Shown: piece after piece, positions 1-10,248 of the stretch
How positions within the stretch are numbered: the stretch's first letter is position 1
Layout of the letters: each line of letters starts with the position of its first letter
Assembly: GCA_022825725.1 (NCBI GenBank)
Contig: JAJDWE010000039.1
Location: forward strand, 1-42,319
Origin: Gemmatimonadota bacterium
GTDB lineage: Bacteria > Gemmatimonadota > Gemmatimonadetes > Palauibacterales > Palauibacteraceae
Reading direction: 5' to 3'
Length of the DNA stretch: 42,319 nucleotides
Notes under the pieces: model-generated
What the model was told of the DNA's origin: nothing
What the model saw: only the letters and a program-made list of their open reading frames with translations
The model's database searches: none
Made by a program: the position numbers and the translations under genes

Positions 1-510
1 GAGCGGCAGCGGCTGGCGCCTGCCGAGGACCGTGACGCCGGGGTCCACGTTCGTCACGTCCCGGAGGACGCGGGGCCGGAACTCGAGACGGTGGAAGGCG
101 TTGCAGTTCCGCGCCTGGGTGCGCTCGTCCTCCGCCGCGCCATCGATGTAGCCGAATACGCCGCGCGGGAGCCGACGTCGGGCGACGTCCCGGAGATCCT
201 CGACGCTCGCGCAGCGGCCGAGTCGGCGCGCGACGGGGTTCAGCTCGAACTTCCGGAAGCGGACGGCGGAGCGGAACGTCTTCAGCATCGAGACTTCCGA
301 AACCCCGAACACCACGCCGAAGAGCACGCCGCCGGCGAAACCGAGGATCGCGAGCACCGGCGGCCAGATATCGACGAGCGACGCCATCGGGAGTCCGCCG
401 GGCAGCGTGTCGGCGAGGATTTCGATCACCGCACCGACGAACGCCCCCGCCAGGGCCCAGATGAAGGCCACCCGGACGATTCCGCGCAGGTGTCTGCGCC
501 GCTTCCTCAT
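1..510 (-). CDS. FMN-dependent 2-hydroxy-acid dehydrogenase with N-terminal membrane domain (partial)
   Basis: The frame stays open from an ATG at 510 to the left edge, so the C-terminal catalytic part is missing (170 residues seen). Residues about 11-72 form two hydrophobic segments (around 11-33 and 47-72) after an Arg/Lys-rich start. From about residue 85 the sequence matches the N-terminus of the lactate/mandelate dehydrogenase family (LldD, MdlB): a KFELNPVARRL stretch, a VEDLRDVARRRLPRGVF segment, then YIDGAAEDE and a VLGRRQPLPL strand. The family oxidises 2-hydroxy acids to 2-oxo acids with FMN. A strong GGAGGGG ribosome site lies just upstream of 510 and only 11 bases separate it from the preceding stop, so the long start is supported. 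An internal Met at residue 75 (codon starting 288) would give a conventional soluble enzyme. FMN and catalytic residues are outside the window, so substrate cannot be judged. Confidence 0.8.
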   Translation of the reverse strand, partial: MRKRRRHLRGIVRVAFIWALAGAFVGAVIEILADTLPGGLPMASLVDIWPPVLAILGFAGGVLFGVVFGVSEVSMLKTFRSAVRFRKFELNPVARRLGRCASVEDLRDVARRRLPRGVFGYIDGAAEDERTQARNCNAFHRLEFRPRVLRDVTNVDPGVTVLGRRQPLPL

Positions 511-521
511 GACCCCTCCGC

Positions 522-2030
522 TCACTCGGGGACGTTCCCGCGGGAACGTCCGACGCGGGCCTCGGCTTCGATCTCGACCCGGTATCCTGACCCGATGAGA
601 CCCGCCTGGACCAGCGTGTTGACGGGCCGGATGTCGCCGAAGCGGCGGCCGTGGGCACGGGCCACGGGTTCCCAGTCCTCCAGTTCAGGCACGAAGATCC
701 GGGTCCGGACCACGTCCTCGAGGCGGCCGCCCAGCGCCTCGATCGCGCCCTCGATCTTGTCGATGACGTAGTGCGTCTGCGCGGCCGGGTCGTCGCCTCC
801 GATCCGGCGGTCCCCGTGCGTGGCCGTCGTCCCGGAGACCGCGATGTGATCGCCCGTTCGCACGGCCCGGCTGTAGCCCGCGAGGTCCTCCCACATCGTG
901 CCGGAATCCACTCGCGTCCGGCCGCCGCTACCGGACCGGACGGGGTACGGCGACGGAAGCTCGTCGAGGTGATCGCTGAGGTCGCCCGCCGCCGTCAGGT
1001 AGGGAGGCCGCCGATACTCATCCCCGCAGTCTCCGGGGATGGGATCCAGGGCTCCGCCCGCGGCCGCGAGCGTTTCCCGATCGTCGTCATCCAGCCGGAG
1101 CGACGAGAGGCGCAGGTTGTCGGCGATGTGCTCGCTCCGCCCCAGCCGGGCGCCGATGATCACCCCCGCCACCGCGGGCCGGTCGAGGATCGCGCGCGCC
1201 GCGACGTTCGCCATCGAGACGCCGTGCTTCTCCGACACCGACCGGACGGCCCGGAGCAGCGTCTGCAGCCGGTCCCAGCCGCCCGCCGCCTCCACGAAGC
1301 GGCGGTACTTCATCTCCGACCAGGTTCGGACGCCGTCCGCTCCGGGGTCGTCGGCGCCCAGCCAGCGCTCCGTCAGAAGACCGCCCGCCAGCGTCCCGTA
1401 TGCGAGCACCTGGACCCCGTGTTCGAGACAGACGTCCGTCATGGCGCCGGCGGCGCGTCCATCGAGGAGGGAGAACGAAACCTGGTTCGACACGACCTCG
1501 ATGCCGGTGTGGAGGACCATGTCGAGGTGGACAGCGTCGAAGTTCGTGAGTCCGAGGTGCCGGATCAGCCCTTCGTCCTTCAGCTCCTGGAGGGTGAAGA
1601 GGCAGTCGAGCCAGCTCGGATCCGCGTAGTGCCAGGCGTGGAACTGAAGGAGGTCGATCGTATCCGCGCGGAGCCGGTCCAGCGACCGCCGGACGGCCTC
1701 CCGCACCGTTGCCGGCGTGTGCGCGCCCGGCGCGGGCGTCCACTTGGTGAGGAGCTGGAGGTCTCCGTCCCGGTGCGGCGCACGCGACGCGCACGCCCCG
1801 GCGATCTCCTCGGCCGAACCGTAGTGGTCCGCCATGTCGAAGGTCGTGAAACCCGCCTGGCTGTACGCGTCCATCGCGGCCGCCGCGGCCCCGACGTCGA
1901 TCGGGCCCTCGCGTTCCAGGTCGGCGACCTGCCACAATCCGGTCAGCACCCGCGAGATCTCCAGGCCGGGAGCGAGTTCCCGGCGCTCCGGCCTACTCAG
2001 GAGGCAGCTCGCGGAAGAGGCGGTCGACAT
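522..2030 (-). CDS. Aldo/keto reductase fused to a RidA-like domain
   Basis: A 502-residue fusion. Residues about 15-325 are an aldo/keto reductase barrel with the catalytic tetrad Asp65 (FDMADHYG), Tyr70, Lys96 and His131, plus a C-terminal IIGARLGRSEHI cofactor segment, so an NADPH-dependent oxidoreductase is expected. After a Pro/Gly-rich linker, residues about 378-494 match the RidA/YjgF/UK114 family, which hydrolyses reactive enamine/imine intermediates; the RPVNTLVQ segment supplies the conserved Arg468 and VEIEAEA ends the fold. The ATG overlaps the permease stop by 38 bases, suggesting translational coupling. The last residues (RSRGNVPE) are encoded by a 20-bp perfect palindrome also found elsewhere in the window. 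Substrate is unknown. Domain assignment is secure; joint function is inference. Confidence 0.88.
   Translation of the reverse strand: MSTASSASCLLSRPERRELAPGLEISRVLTGLWQVADLEREGPIDVGAAAAAMDAYSQAGFTTFDMADHYGSAEEIAGACASRAPHRDGDLQLLTKWTPAPGAHTPATVREAVRRSLDRLRADTIDLLQFHAWHYADPSWLDCLFTLQELKDEGLIRHLGLTNFDAVHLDMVLHTGIEVVSNQVSFSLLDGRAAGAMTDVCLEHGVQVLAYGTLAGGLLTERWLGADDPGADGVRTWSEMKYRRFVEAAGGWDRLQTLLRAVRSVSEKHGVSMANVAARAILDRPAVAGVIIGARLGRSEHIADNLRLSSLRLDDDDRETLAAAGGALDPIPGDCGDEYRRPPYLTAAGDLSDHLDELPSPYPVRSGSGGRTRVDSGTMWEDLAGYSRAVRTGDHIAVSGTTATHGDRRIGGDDPAAQTHYVIDKIEGAIEALGGRLEDVVRTRIFVPELEDWEPVARAHGRRFGDIRPVNTLVQAGLIGSGYRVEIEAEARVGRSRGNVPE
531..550. repeat. Perfect 20-bp palindrome, copy 1
   Basis: GACGTTCCCGCGGGAACGTC is its own reverse complement. 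It lies inside the final codons of the aldo/keto reductase-RidA gene, 7 bases from its stop codon, and shares the core CGTTCCCGCGGGAACG with copies at 21915 and 22859 and, with one mismatch, 22891. Confidence 0.85.
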
Positions 2031-3534
2031 CCGTCCCGGAGGCTCGCAGCGTGCTCATCTTCCGGAAGTAGATGAGCGATCCCAGCGCCATGACGCCGAT
2101 CCAGAGCGGCGTGGAGCGGAAGTACCACGCGGCGACGTCCGAGTTGAGGTCCTTCCACGTGTGCGTCACGAGAAACGTCCCCAGGAGGACGATGCCCGCG
2201 AGGCAGACGCACGTCCGCAGCGTCGGGGCGCGGAGCACGCGGAAGTTCGCGGCGATCCCGGGGTTCCGGCGCGGGAGGACGAGCACGGAGACGCACATGA
2301 TGATGAAGTTGACGAGCATCGACGTGACCATGAGGTCGACGCCGAGGAAGAAGTCCCCCGCCCACTCGCTGCCGAGGATCGCGACCGAGGCCAGCGCGGT
2401 CGACAGCAGAATGGCCGCGTGCGGCGTGCGGAACGCGGGGTGCACGCGGGCGAGGCCGGACGGAAAGATCCCATCTTCGGCCCACGCGAAGACGAGGCGC
2501 GAGACGGAGAGGATCATCGCCGGCAGGTCGTTGATGAGGGCGATCGCGGCACCGGCGACGATGAGGACCGTCCACCACGGCGGGAGCACGTAGCCGAGGA
2601 GTCCCGGAGCGGTGAGGTCCTGTTCCTGCGCCCGCGCCCACACGAACTCCCACGGGACCGTGTGATAGACGGCGGCCGTGAAGAGCAGGTAGTAGGCGCC
2701 CACGATGAAGACCGCGAGGCCGATCGCGAGGGGGAGCGCGCGGTTCGGATTCCGTGCCTCGCCGCCCGCCTGTGCGATCGCGTCGAAGCCGACGAAGCTG
2801 GCGAAGAGGAGGCCGGAGGCGGCGAGAAAGCCGGCCGGGCCCAGCGGTGGAGGCGCGGCGGCCGGCACCTCCACGCCTTCGCTCGCGAGGAGCGCCGCCG
2901 CGAAGTCGCCCTGGTCGAACGAGAATCCGGCCACGATGACGATCGCGCCCAGGGCGAACATGACGACCATGAGCGGCACCACGGTGCGTTCGTAGGCCTT
3001 GAGGCCGCGCAGGTTCACCCACGCGAACGTCCACAGCATCGCGAGCGCCAGCGCCACCCGGACGGAACCCGTGTCCAGCAGGTCGGCCAGCTCCGCCATC
3101 CCCAGCGCGCCCGCGATGTCCCGCAGGAAGGGGACGATGAGATAGGAGACGACCCCGATGACGATGGAGAGGCCGAACCACTGCGAGAAGCTCGCCACGA
3201 AGCCCCAGTACGGACCGAGCGCCCGGCTCGCGAAGACGTAGCTGCCGCCGGCCCGCGGCATGGCGGAGGCGAGGATCGCGTAGGCGAGCCCGGCAAGGAC
3301 GGCCGGTAGCGCGCCGAAGGCGAAGGCCGGGAGCACGTTCTCCGCGATGCCGGGCACGTTCCGCTGGATCATGACGGGAACCACGTTGATCCCGGCCCCC
3401 AGCATCGAGCAGATGCCCGTCGCCGCCAGACCCCACAATCCGAGCTGGCGCGCGAGTCCCGTTCCGCCGGCTTCCGGCGCCCCGGCCCCTCCGTTCGCGG
3501 TCGTCAGACTTCCTCCCCCGCGAGGAACATCCAC
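1993..3534 (-). CDS. APC-family amino acid permease
   Basis: About 505-514 residues with roughly twelve hydrophobic segments. The first membrane segment carries the APC-superfamily signature [18 protein letters not shown], followed by [19 protein letters not shown] and, further on, [22 protein letters not shown], the usual substrate-pathway and loop motifs of amino acid/polyamine/organocation transporters. It should import amino acids or related amines across the inner membrane; specificity cannot be read. No ATG sits near the conserved start. A GTG at 3534 is used here. A CTG at 3507 that overlaps the ppsA stop as CTGA, just behind GGGGGAGGAAG, is a serious alternative. It is the second gene of the ppsA operon. 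Confidence 0.88.
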   Translation of the reverse strand: MDVPRGGGSLTTANGGAGAPEAGGTGLARQLGLWGLAATGICSMLGAGINVVPVMIQRNVPGIAENVLPAFAFGALPAVLAGLAYAILASAMPRAGGSYVFASRALGPYWGFVASFSQWFGLSIVIGVVSYLIVPFLRDIAGALGMAELADLLDTGSVRVALALAMLWTFAWVNLRGLKAYERTVVPLMVVMFALGAIVIVAGFSFDQGDFAAALLASEGVEVPAAAPPPLGPAGFLAASGLLFASFVGFDAIAQAGGEARNPNRALPLAIGLAVFIVGAYYLLFTAAVYHTVPWEFVWARAQEQDLTAPGLLGYVLPPWWTVLIVAGAAIALINDLPAMILSVSRLVFAWAEDGIFPSGLARVHPAFRTPHAAILLSTALASVAILGSEWAGDFFLGVDLMVTSMLVNFIIMCVSVLVLPRRNPGIAANFRVLRAPTLRTCVCLAGIVLLGTFLVTHTWKDLNSDVAAWYFRSTPLWIGVMALGSLIYFRKMSTLRASGTDVDRLFRELPPE

Positions 3535-5906
3535 GTCTCGACGGCGGTGTCCGGGTTGAGCGACATGCTCTCGATCCCCTCCTCCACGAGCCAGCGCGCG
3601 AGATCGGGGTAGTCCGACGGTCCCTGCCCGCAGATCCCGATGTACTTGCCCGCCTTCGCGCAGGCGCGGATCGCCATCGAGAGCGTCGCCTTCACCGCGG
3701 CGTCGCGCTCGTCGAAGATGTCGGCGATGAGCCCGGAGTCGCGGTCGAGGCCGAGAGTGAGCTGCGTCATGTCGTTCGACCCGATCGACATCCCGTCGAA
3801 GTGCTCGAGGAACTCGTCCGCGAGCAGGGCGTTCGAGGGAAGCTCGCACATCATGATGAGTTGCAGCCCGTCCTCCCCCCGGGCGAGGCCGTTCTCCGCC
3901 AAGAGGTCGACGACGGCCCGCGCCTCGGCCACGGTGCGGACGAAGGGGACCATCAACCACACATTGTCGAGCCCGATGCTCCGGCGAACGCGCCGCAGCG
4001 CCCGGCATTCGAGTTCGAACGCGGGACCAAAACTCTCCGACACATAGCGGGACGCGCCGCGGAAGCCGAGCATCGGGTTCTCCTCGTTCGGCTCGTAGCG
4101 GCGGCCGCCGATGAGATCCGCGTATTCGTTCGACTTGAAGTCGGACAGCCGCACGATGACGGGCTCGGGGGCGAAGGCCGCGGCGATCGTGGCGACCCCT
4201 TCCGTGAGTTTCTCGACGTAGAACTCGACCGGATCCGCATAACCGGCGTGCTGCACCCGGATTTCCCGCTGGAGTTCGGCCGGCAGCTTCTCGAAGTCGA
4301 GCAGGGCCTGCGGATGGACGCCGATCATGCGGTTGATGATGAACTCGAGCCGGGCGAGGCCCACCCCGTGGTTCGGGATCGAGGCGAAGTCGAACGCGCG
4401 GTCCGGGTTCCCCACGTTGAGCATGATCTTGACCGGGATCCGGGGCATCGCGCCGAGCCGGATCTCTCCCTCCTCGAACTCGAGCAGCCCTTCGTAGACG
4501 TAGCCCGTGTCGCCTTCGGCGCAGGACACCGTGACGTCGCCGGCCTCCTCAAGCTGCGCCGTCGCGTCGCCGCAGCCGACGACCGCCGGGATGCCGAGTT
4601 CGCGCGCGATGATCGCCGCGTGGCAGGTGCGGCCGCCGCGATTCGTGACGATGGCGGCGGACTGCTTCATCATCGGTTCCCAGTCCGGGTCCGTCATGTC
4701 CGTGACGAGCACGTCCCCGCGCCGGAAGCGCGCGATCTCGGACGCGGACTCGATGACGCGCGCCGGGCCGCCTCCGATCCGTCCGCCGATGCTGCGCCCC
4801 TCGGCAAGCACCTGGCCCCGCTCCTTGAGCGTGAAGCGGGAGATCACTCCGCCCGTGCGGCTCTGCACGGTCTCCGGACGCGCCTGCACGATCCGCAGGC
4901 CTCCGTCGACCCCGTCCCGGGCCCACTCGATGTCCATGGGGCGCCCGTAGTGGTCCTCGATCAGGAGCGCCTGACGGGCAAGTTCGTGCACCTCATCGTC
5001 CGTCAGCGAGAAGCGAAGCCGGTCTTCCTCGGGAACCGCGACCGTCTCGACCGACGCGGCGGCGGGACCCGCGTCCGCGCCGTCCCGCGCGTCCGCGTAC
5101 ACGAGCTTGATCGCCTTGCCCCCCAGGTTTCGCCGGAGGATCGCGTGGCGCCCGGCGCGCAGGGCGGGCTTGTAGACGTAGAACTCGTCCGGGTTCACGC
5201 CTCCCTGCACGACCGTCTCCCCGAGACCGTAGGCGCTCGTGATGAACACGACATCGCGGAAGCCCGACTCGGTGTCCAGCGTGAACATCACCCCGCTCGA
5301 CCCCTTGTCCGCGCGGACCATGCGCTGGACGCCGACGGAGAGCGCGACGTCGCGGTGCGCGAACCCGTGGTGGACGCGGTAGGCGATCGCGCGGTCGGTG
5401 AAGAGCGAACCGTAGACCTCGTGGACCGCCGCGAGGACCGCCTCCACGCCCCGGACGTTGAGCAGCGTGTCCTGCTGTCCCGCGAAGGAGGCTTCCGGGA
5501 GATCCTCGGCCGTGGCGGAGGAGCGCACGGCGACGGAAATGTCGCCCGGGGCGTTGCTCCTGGCGCCGAGTTCGCGGTAGGCCGTTTCGATTCGGGCGGC
5601 GAGCCCCGGCGGCAGCGGCGTGTCGGCGATCCAGCTCCGGATCTCGGAGCCCGTGCGGGCGAGCGCGCCCAGATCCTCGACGTCCAGCTCGTCGAGGGTG
5701 GTGTGAATGCGGTCTCCGAGTGCGCCCGAGAGGAAGTCGCGGTACGCCCGGGCCGTGATCGCGAAGCCGCCGGGGACATCCACGCCCGCGGCGGAGAGAT
5801 GGGAGATCATCTCGCCGAGCGATGCGTTCTTCCCTCCGACGGATTCGAGATCGGCGAGTCCGATCGACTCGAATGGCGCGATATACCCGGACACGGCGAC
5901 TCCCAA
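3504..5906 (-). CDS. ppsA: Phosphoenolpyruvate synthase
   Basis: 800 residues, the usual length for PEP synthase, which converts pyruvate, ATP and water to PEP, AMP and phosphate for gluconeogenesis in the cytoplasm. The N-terminal ATP-grasp part opens with [17 protein letters not shown] and contains [20 protein letters not shown]. The swivelling phosphohistidine domain has [21 protein letters not shown] with His429 as the phosphorylated residue. The C-terminal PEP/pyruvate barrel has [17 protein letters not shown] and catalytic Cys759 in [11 protein letters not shown]. The predicted start is TTG at 5906; GTG at 5894 is nearly as good, both near a GGGAGG ribosome site. It heads a leftward operon and is divergent from its regulator ppsR 65 bases away. 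Confidence 0.95.
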   Translation of the reverse strand: MGVAVSGYIAPFESIGLADLESVGGKNASLGEMISHLSAAGVDVPGGFAITARAYRDFLSGALGDRIHTTLDELDVEDLGALARTGSEIRSWIADTPLPPGLAARIETAYRELGARSNAPGDISVAVRSSATAEDLPEASFAGQQDTLLNVRGVEAVLAAVHEVYGSLFTDRAIAYRVHHGFAHRDVALSVGVQRMVRADKGSSGVMFTLDTESGFRDVVFITSAYGLGETVVQGGVNPDEFYVYKPALRAGRHAILRRNLGGKAIKLVYADARDGADAGPAAASVETVAVPEEDRLRFSLTDDEVHELARQALLIEDHYGRPMDIEWARDGVDGGLRIVQARPETVQSRTGGVISRFTLKERGQVLAEGRSIGGRIGGGPARVIESASEIARFRRGDVLVTDMTDPDWEPMMKQSAAIVTNRGGRTCHAAIIARELGIPAVVGCGDATAQLEEAGDVTVSCAEGDTGYVYEGLLEFEEGEIRLGAMPRIPVKIMLNVGNPDRAFDFASIPNHGVGLARLEFIINRMIGVHPQALLDFEKLPAELQREIRVQHAGYADPVEFYVEKLTEGVATIAAAFAPEPVIVRLSDFKSNEYADLIGGRRYEPNEENPMLGFRGASRYVSESFGPAFELECRALRRVRRSIGLDNVWLMVPFVRTVAEARAVVDLLAENGLARGEDGLQLIMMCELPSNALLADEFLEHFDGMSIGSNDMTQLTLGLDRDSGLIADIFDERDAAVKATLSMAIRACAKAGKYIGICGQGPSDYPDLARWLVEEGIESMSLNPDTAVETWMFLAGEEV

Positions 5907-5971
5907 CCCCGGCCTCCCGGCGACTCCGGGCAGTTGTCTCAGGCGAACTGAAGCCGGAGAATCAGCGTACG
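5907..5971. promoter_or_regulatory. Divergent ppsA/ppsR intergenic region
   Basis: These 65 bases must contain the leftward leader of ppsA and the rightward leader of ppsR. The ppsA side carries GGGAGG close to its start. I see no clear -10/-35 pair, so exact promoter positions cannot be given. Confidence 0.35.
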
Positions 5972-6808
5972 ATGACCCAGCGAACGGTTTTCTTCGTCTC
6001 CGACCATTCGGGCGTCACGGCCGAGACGCTCGGCCAGAGCCTGATCGCGCAGTTCGACGCCCTCGACTTCACGAAAATCACCGTACCATTCGTCTCCACC
6101 GTCGACAAGGCGAAACAGGCCGCCAGGAACATCAACACCACAGCGCGGGTCCAGGGGTCGCCGCCCATCGTCTTCAGCACGCTCGTGAAGGAGGACGTGC
6201 GGGACACGGTGCGGGAGATCGTGGGGAGGACGGACGCCCTCTTCCTCGACTTCTTCGACTCCTTTCTCGGGCCGCTCGAAAAGGAACTCGGCCACACTTC
6301 GCAGCACGCGATGGGGGTCTCGCACGGCATCCAGAACTACCGGGAATACGACCGCCGCATCGAGGCGATGAACTTCGCGCTGTCTCACGACGACGGCTCG
6401 AACCCGCAGGGATACGATCGGGCCGACCTCGTCCTGATCGGCGTGTCGAGATCGGGAAAGACCCCCACCTGTCTGTATCTCGCCCTCCAGTACGGCGTGT
6501 TCGCCGCGAATTATCCCCTCACGGGAAGCGATCTGGAGGAGCGGCGGGTCCCGTCCGCCCTCTCCCCGCACCACGACAAGATCTACGGGCTCACGATCGA
6601 GCCCCAGCGCCTGGGGGAGTTGCGGAGCGCGCGCGGCATCGGCCGCCGCTACGCCTCGCCCCGCCAGGTGAGCTTCGAGATCCGTCAGGCACAGTCGCTG
6701 TTCGAGCGCCTCGACATCCCCTTCATCGACGCGACGCGCTGCTCGATCGAGGAACTCGCGAGCAGGATCCTCGACGCCACGCATCTCGAGCGCCGCACGA
6801 CATCATGA
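5972..6808 (+). CDS. ppsR: PEP synthase regulatory protein (bifunctional kinase/pyrophosphorylase)
   Basis: 278 residues, the normal size for the DUF299/PSRP family. The protein opens with [17 protein letters not shown] and carries the P-loop-like GVSRSGKT at residues 157-164, followed by [19 protein letters not shown], the family hallmark. In characterised members it inactivates PEP synthase (or pyruvate phosphate dikinase) by ADP-dependent threonine phosphorylation and reactivates it by phosphate-dependent dephosphorylation. The divergent neighbour ppsA is the obvious partner and makes the PEP-synthase assignment more likely than the dikinase one. The ATG at 5972 fits the family N-terminus; the same frame is open further upstream but overlaps ppsA. 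Confidence 0.95.
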   Translation: MTQRTVFFVSDHSGVTAETLGQSLIAQFDALDFTKITVPFVSTVDKAKQAARNINTTARVQGSPPIVFSTLVKEDVRDTVREIVGRTDALFLDFFDSFLGPLEKELGHTSQHAMGVSHGIQNYREYDRRIEAMNFALSHDDGSNPQGYDRADLVLIGVSRSGKTPTCLYLALQYGVFAANYPLTGSDLEERRVPSALSPHHDKIYGLTIEPQRLGELRSARGIGRRYASPRQVSFEIRQAQSLFERLDIPFIDATRCSIEELASRILDATHLERRTTS

Positions 6809-6834
6809 TTCCCTCTCCCACCGGAGGTCCCGCC

Positions 6835-9800
6835 ATGTGTGATTCCCGCACCGACTCGGCTCTCGCCGACCGTACCGCTCCCGGCGCCGGTTCCGCTCCC
6901 GCCGGCCTTTCGGCGCTTCTCTGTCTCGCGCTTGCCGCGCCGGGGGCCGCGCTCCCGCAGGAAGACGACGTCTCTCCGGCGTGGGATGTGACCGCGCCGC
7001 TCGGCGAGACCCGCGAAATCGATTTCACGACGGACGAGGGGACGTGGATGTCGATCGACCTCGAGCCGGGGGGAGAGTGGCTCGTGTTCGACCTCCTCGG
7101 GCACATCTACCGGCTTCCGGCGGAGGGGGGCGAGGCGGAGGTCCTCACGCAGAACACCGGCGTGGCGGTCAACTATCACCCGGCCCTGTCGCCGGACGGG
7201 TCGACGATCGCCTTCATCTCGGATCGCGGGGGACAGAGCAACCTCTGGCTGATGGACGCCGACGGCTCGAACCCGCGGCCCGTGTTCGAGAACCAGGGGC
7301 TGCGCGCGTGGGAGCCCGCCTGGAGTCCCGACGGACGGTTCATCGCCGTGCGTCGGGCTTCGACACAGAGGGGCGGCGGGGGTCCGGCACCGGGGCTGTG
7401 GATGTACGCGCGCGACGGCGGCGAGGGCGTGCAACTCGTCGGGTCGGACTATTCCGGGGCGCAGTGGCCGTCGTTCTCGGCGGATGGAGCGTCGCTCTAC
7501 TTCCACTTCCGGGCGGCGCCACCGGGGCTGGGGTCCGGCCGGCTGGACATGACGCAGGGGCACAAGCAGATCCGGCGCCTCGACCTCGAGACGGGGCGGG
7601 TCGACGAGATCACCTCCGGCATCACGGTCCAGCAGGGGCAGACATCGAGCGGCGGGGCGATCGCGCCGGAGCCGTCTCCGGACGGGCGCTGGCTCGCCTT
7701 CGGGCGCCGCATCCCGGACGGGACGATCTCCCACGACGGGCACCGCTTCGGGCCCCGCACCGCGCTCTGGCTGCGCGACCTGGAGACGGGCGCCGAGCGC
7801 GTCCTCATGGACCCCATCGAGGTGGACATGGCGGAGGGGATGAAGGTGTCCCGGGACCTGCCGGGGTACAGTTGGGCTTCGGACTCGCGCTCGCTCGTAG
7901 TGTCGGCGGGTGGGAAGATCCGCCGCGTCGGCCTCGACGGCGCCGTCGCGACGATCCCCTTCACCGCCCGCGTGCAGCGGACGATCTCGGAGATGGCGGG
8001 CCGCCCGCAGATGGCGCTGGGCGAGACCTTCAACGTGAAGTTCCCGCGCTGGACCGCCTCCTCGCCGGACGGGAGCCGGCTCGCCTTCCAGGCGGTGGGG
8101 CGGGTGTGGATCATGGACCTGCCGGATGGGACGCCGCGGCGGCTCACGCCGGACTCGTTCGAGCCGTTCGAGATGGCGCCAGCGTGGTCGCCGGACGGGC
8201 GCTCGATCGCCTTCACGAGCTGGGCGGACGCCGCCCAGGGGCATGTGTGGCGGGTGTCGGCGGACGGTGGCGAGCCGCGGCAGCTCACGACGCGGGCGGC
8301 GGAATACCTCAACACCGTGTGGAGTCCTGACGGCGGGGACATCGTCGTCACGCGGGGGTCGGGGGCGACGACCCGCGGCCGGACCGTGGCGAGCAACCAG
8401 TTCTTCGACTTCGTGCGCGTGCCGGCGGAAGGCGGCGACGCGACGCTGATCACGAAGGTGGCGCGGCCCTACACGGGCGGGCGCCCGCTCATGCCGCGGC
8501 GGCCGGTCGCGCAGGCGTCGTTCGGACCGGACGGCCGGCTCTTCTACCCGGAGGCGCTTGGGCCCGACGACGGCGACCCGGCGGGGACCGAGATCGCCTC
8601 CATCCGCCTCGACGGGAGCGACCGCCGGGTCCACTTCACGCTGCCGGACGCGGACGAGGCGGCGGTGTCGCCGGACGGGGCGTGGCTCGCCTTCCAGGAG
8701 GGCGACAACGTGTACCGGATGCCGTTCCCGTACGGCGGGACGGGGTCCAACATCGTCCGCATCGCCAAGCGCAGCGGCCAGTTCCCGGTCACGCAGGTCA
8801 GCTTCGAGGGCGGGATCCATCCGCGCTGGCGCGACGCGAGCACCCTCGAGTTCGTGAGCGGCCCGCGCTACTACATGCACGACCCGACGACGGGCGAGAC
8901 GGTCGAGACGCCGATCGACCTCGAACTCCCGCGCCACATTGCCCGAGGGAGCGTCGCCTTCACCGGCGCCCGCATCATCACGGCCGAGGACGACCGGGTC
9001 ATCGAGGGCGGCGACATCGTCGTGCGGGACGGCCGCCTCGCCTGCATCGGCGAGTGCGACACCGCCGGCGCGGACCACGTGGTCGACGCGGCCGGCACGA
9101 CGATCATGCCCGGCCTCATCGACATGCACGCGCACCATCACCGCGACCACGTGGGCGTGATCCCGCAGCGCAACTGGGAATCCGCGATCTACATGGCGTA
9201 CGGGATCACGACGACGCTCGACAACTCGCAGTGGTCGTCGAACGTCTTCCCCGCCGCCGAACTCATCGAGGCGGGCGCCATGATCGGCCCGCGCACGTAC
9301 AGCACGGGCGACCCCGTCTACTCCGGCGACGGGGCGCGCCAGAACGAGATCTCGAGCTATGAGTTGGCGGACCAGAACGTCGCGCGCCTCGCCTCCTGGG
9401 GCGCGGTGATGATCAAGGAGTACCTGCAGCCGCGCCGCGACCAGCGGCAGTGGGTCACGGACGCAGCGCGGGTGCGCGGCCTGCGCGTGACCGCCGAGGG
9501 CGGCGACATCGAGTACAACATGGGCATGATCATGGACGGCCATACGGGATGGGAGCACCCCATGAGCTACGTCCCGCTGTATGGCGACGTCGCGAAGTTC
9601 TTCGGGCACGCGGACGCGGTGTATTCCCCGACCTTCATCGTGGGCGGCCCCGGCGCCTGGAACGAGGAGTATTTCTACCAGACCGATGACGTGTGGAAGG
9701 ATGAGAAGCTGCGCCGCTGGCTGCCGTGGCGGATGCTCATCCCCTCCACCCGGCGCCGCATGATCCGCCCGGAAACGGACTACAGCTTCCCCCTCCTCGC

Positions 9801-10248
9801 GCGCGGTCTCGGGGACATCATCGAGGAGGGCGGCTGGGGCGCGATCGGCTCGCACGGCCAGCTGCACGGCCTCGGCTCCCACTACGAGGTGTGGATGGCC
9901 GCGGCGGGCACGGACGAGATGACGGGGATCGAGGTCGGCACGATCCACGGCGCCCACTTCCTGGGCCTGGCGCACGAGACCGGATCGCTCGCCGAAGGCA
10001 AGCTCGCGGACTTCATCGTCCTCAACTCGAACCCGCTCGACGACATCCGCAACACGGCGGACATCCGTCTCGTGGTGAAGGACGGGATCGTGTACGACGC
10101 GGACACGCTGGATGAGGTGTGGCCCGACCCGAAGCCGTTCGGCGACTACTACTGGGTCGACGAGGATGCCCTCATGAGCGACGACCGCCCCACCGATTAC
10201 TGGGACCGGCGCCGGGAGGGACCAGGCGGCCCCGATCTCCGCAACTGA
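6835..10248 (+). CDS. Exported TolB-like propeller fused to an amidohydrolase
   Basis: 1137 residues. The ATG at 6835 sits 7 bases after GGAGG and is followed by a hydrophobic leader ending near ALPQEDD, so export is likely. Residues about 90-650 are a WD40/PD40-like propeller with repeated SPDG cores (NYHPALSPDGSTIAF, AWEPAWSPDGRFIAV, MAPAWSPDGRSIAFTSW, AVSPDGAWLAF). Residues about 700-1110 form an imidazolonepropionase-type amidohydrolase: a small beta domain, then GTTIMPGLIDMHAHHHRDH with the HxH metal ligands, a GSHGQLHGLGSH segment, and LAEGKLADFIVLNSNPL closing the fold. It should hydrolyse a cyclic amide or related bond outside the cytoplasm; the substrate is unknown. It follows ppsR by 26 bases but is probably functionally separate. 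Confidence 0.88.
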   Translation: MCDSRTDSALADRTAPGAGSAPAGLSALLCLALAAPGAALPQEDDVSPAWDVTAPLGETREIDFTTDEGTWMSIDLEPGGEWLVFDLLGHIYRLPAEGGEAEVLTQNTGVAVNYHPALSPDGSTIAFISDRGGQSNLWLMDADGSNPRPVFENQGLRAWEPAWSPDGRFIAVRRASTQRGGGGPAPGLWMYARDGGEGVQLVGSDYSGAQWPSFSADGASLYFHFRAAPPGLGSGRLDMTQGHKQIRRLDLETGRVDEITSGITVQQGQTSSGGAIAPEPSPDGRWLAFGRRIPDGTISHDGHRFGPRTALWLRDLETGAERVLMDPIEVDMAEGMKVSRDLPGYSWASDSRSLVVSAGGKIRRVGLDGAVATIPFTARVQRTISEMAGRPQMALGETFNVKFPRWTASSPDGSRLAFQAVGRVWIMDLPDGTPRRLTPDSFEPFEMAPAWSPDGRSIAFTSWADAAQGHVWRVSADGGEPRQLTTRAAEYLNTVWSPDGGDIVVTRGSGATTRGRTVASNQFFDFVRVPAEGGDATLITKVARPYTGGRPLMPRRPVAQASFGPDGRLFYPEALGPDDGDPAGTEIASIRLDGSDRRVHFTLPDADEAAVSPDGAWLAFQEGDNVYRMPFPYGGTGSNIVRIAKRSGQFPVTQVSFEGGIHPRWRDASTLEFVSGPRYYMHDPTTGETVETPIDLELPRHIARGSVAFTGARIITAEDDRVIEGGDIVVRDGRLACIGECDTAGADHVVDAAGTTIMPGLIDMHAHHHRDHVGVIPQRNWESAIYMAYGITTTLDNSQWSSNVFPAAELIEAGAMIGPRTYSTGDPVYSGDGARQNEISSYELADQNVARLASWGAVMIKEYLQPRRDQRQWVTDAARVRGLRVTAEGGDIEYNMGMIMDGHTGWEHPMSYVPLYGDVAKFFGHADAVYSPTFIVGGPGAWNEEYFYQTDDVWKDEKLRRWLPWRMLIPSTRRRMIRPETDYSFPLLARGLGDIIEEGGWGAIGSHGQLHGLGSHYEVWMAAAGTDEMTGIEVGTIHGAHFLGLAHETGSLAEGKLADFIVLNSNPLDDIRNTADIRLVVKDGIVYDADTLDEVWPDPKPFGDYYWVDEDALMSDDRPTDYWDRRREGPGGPDLRN

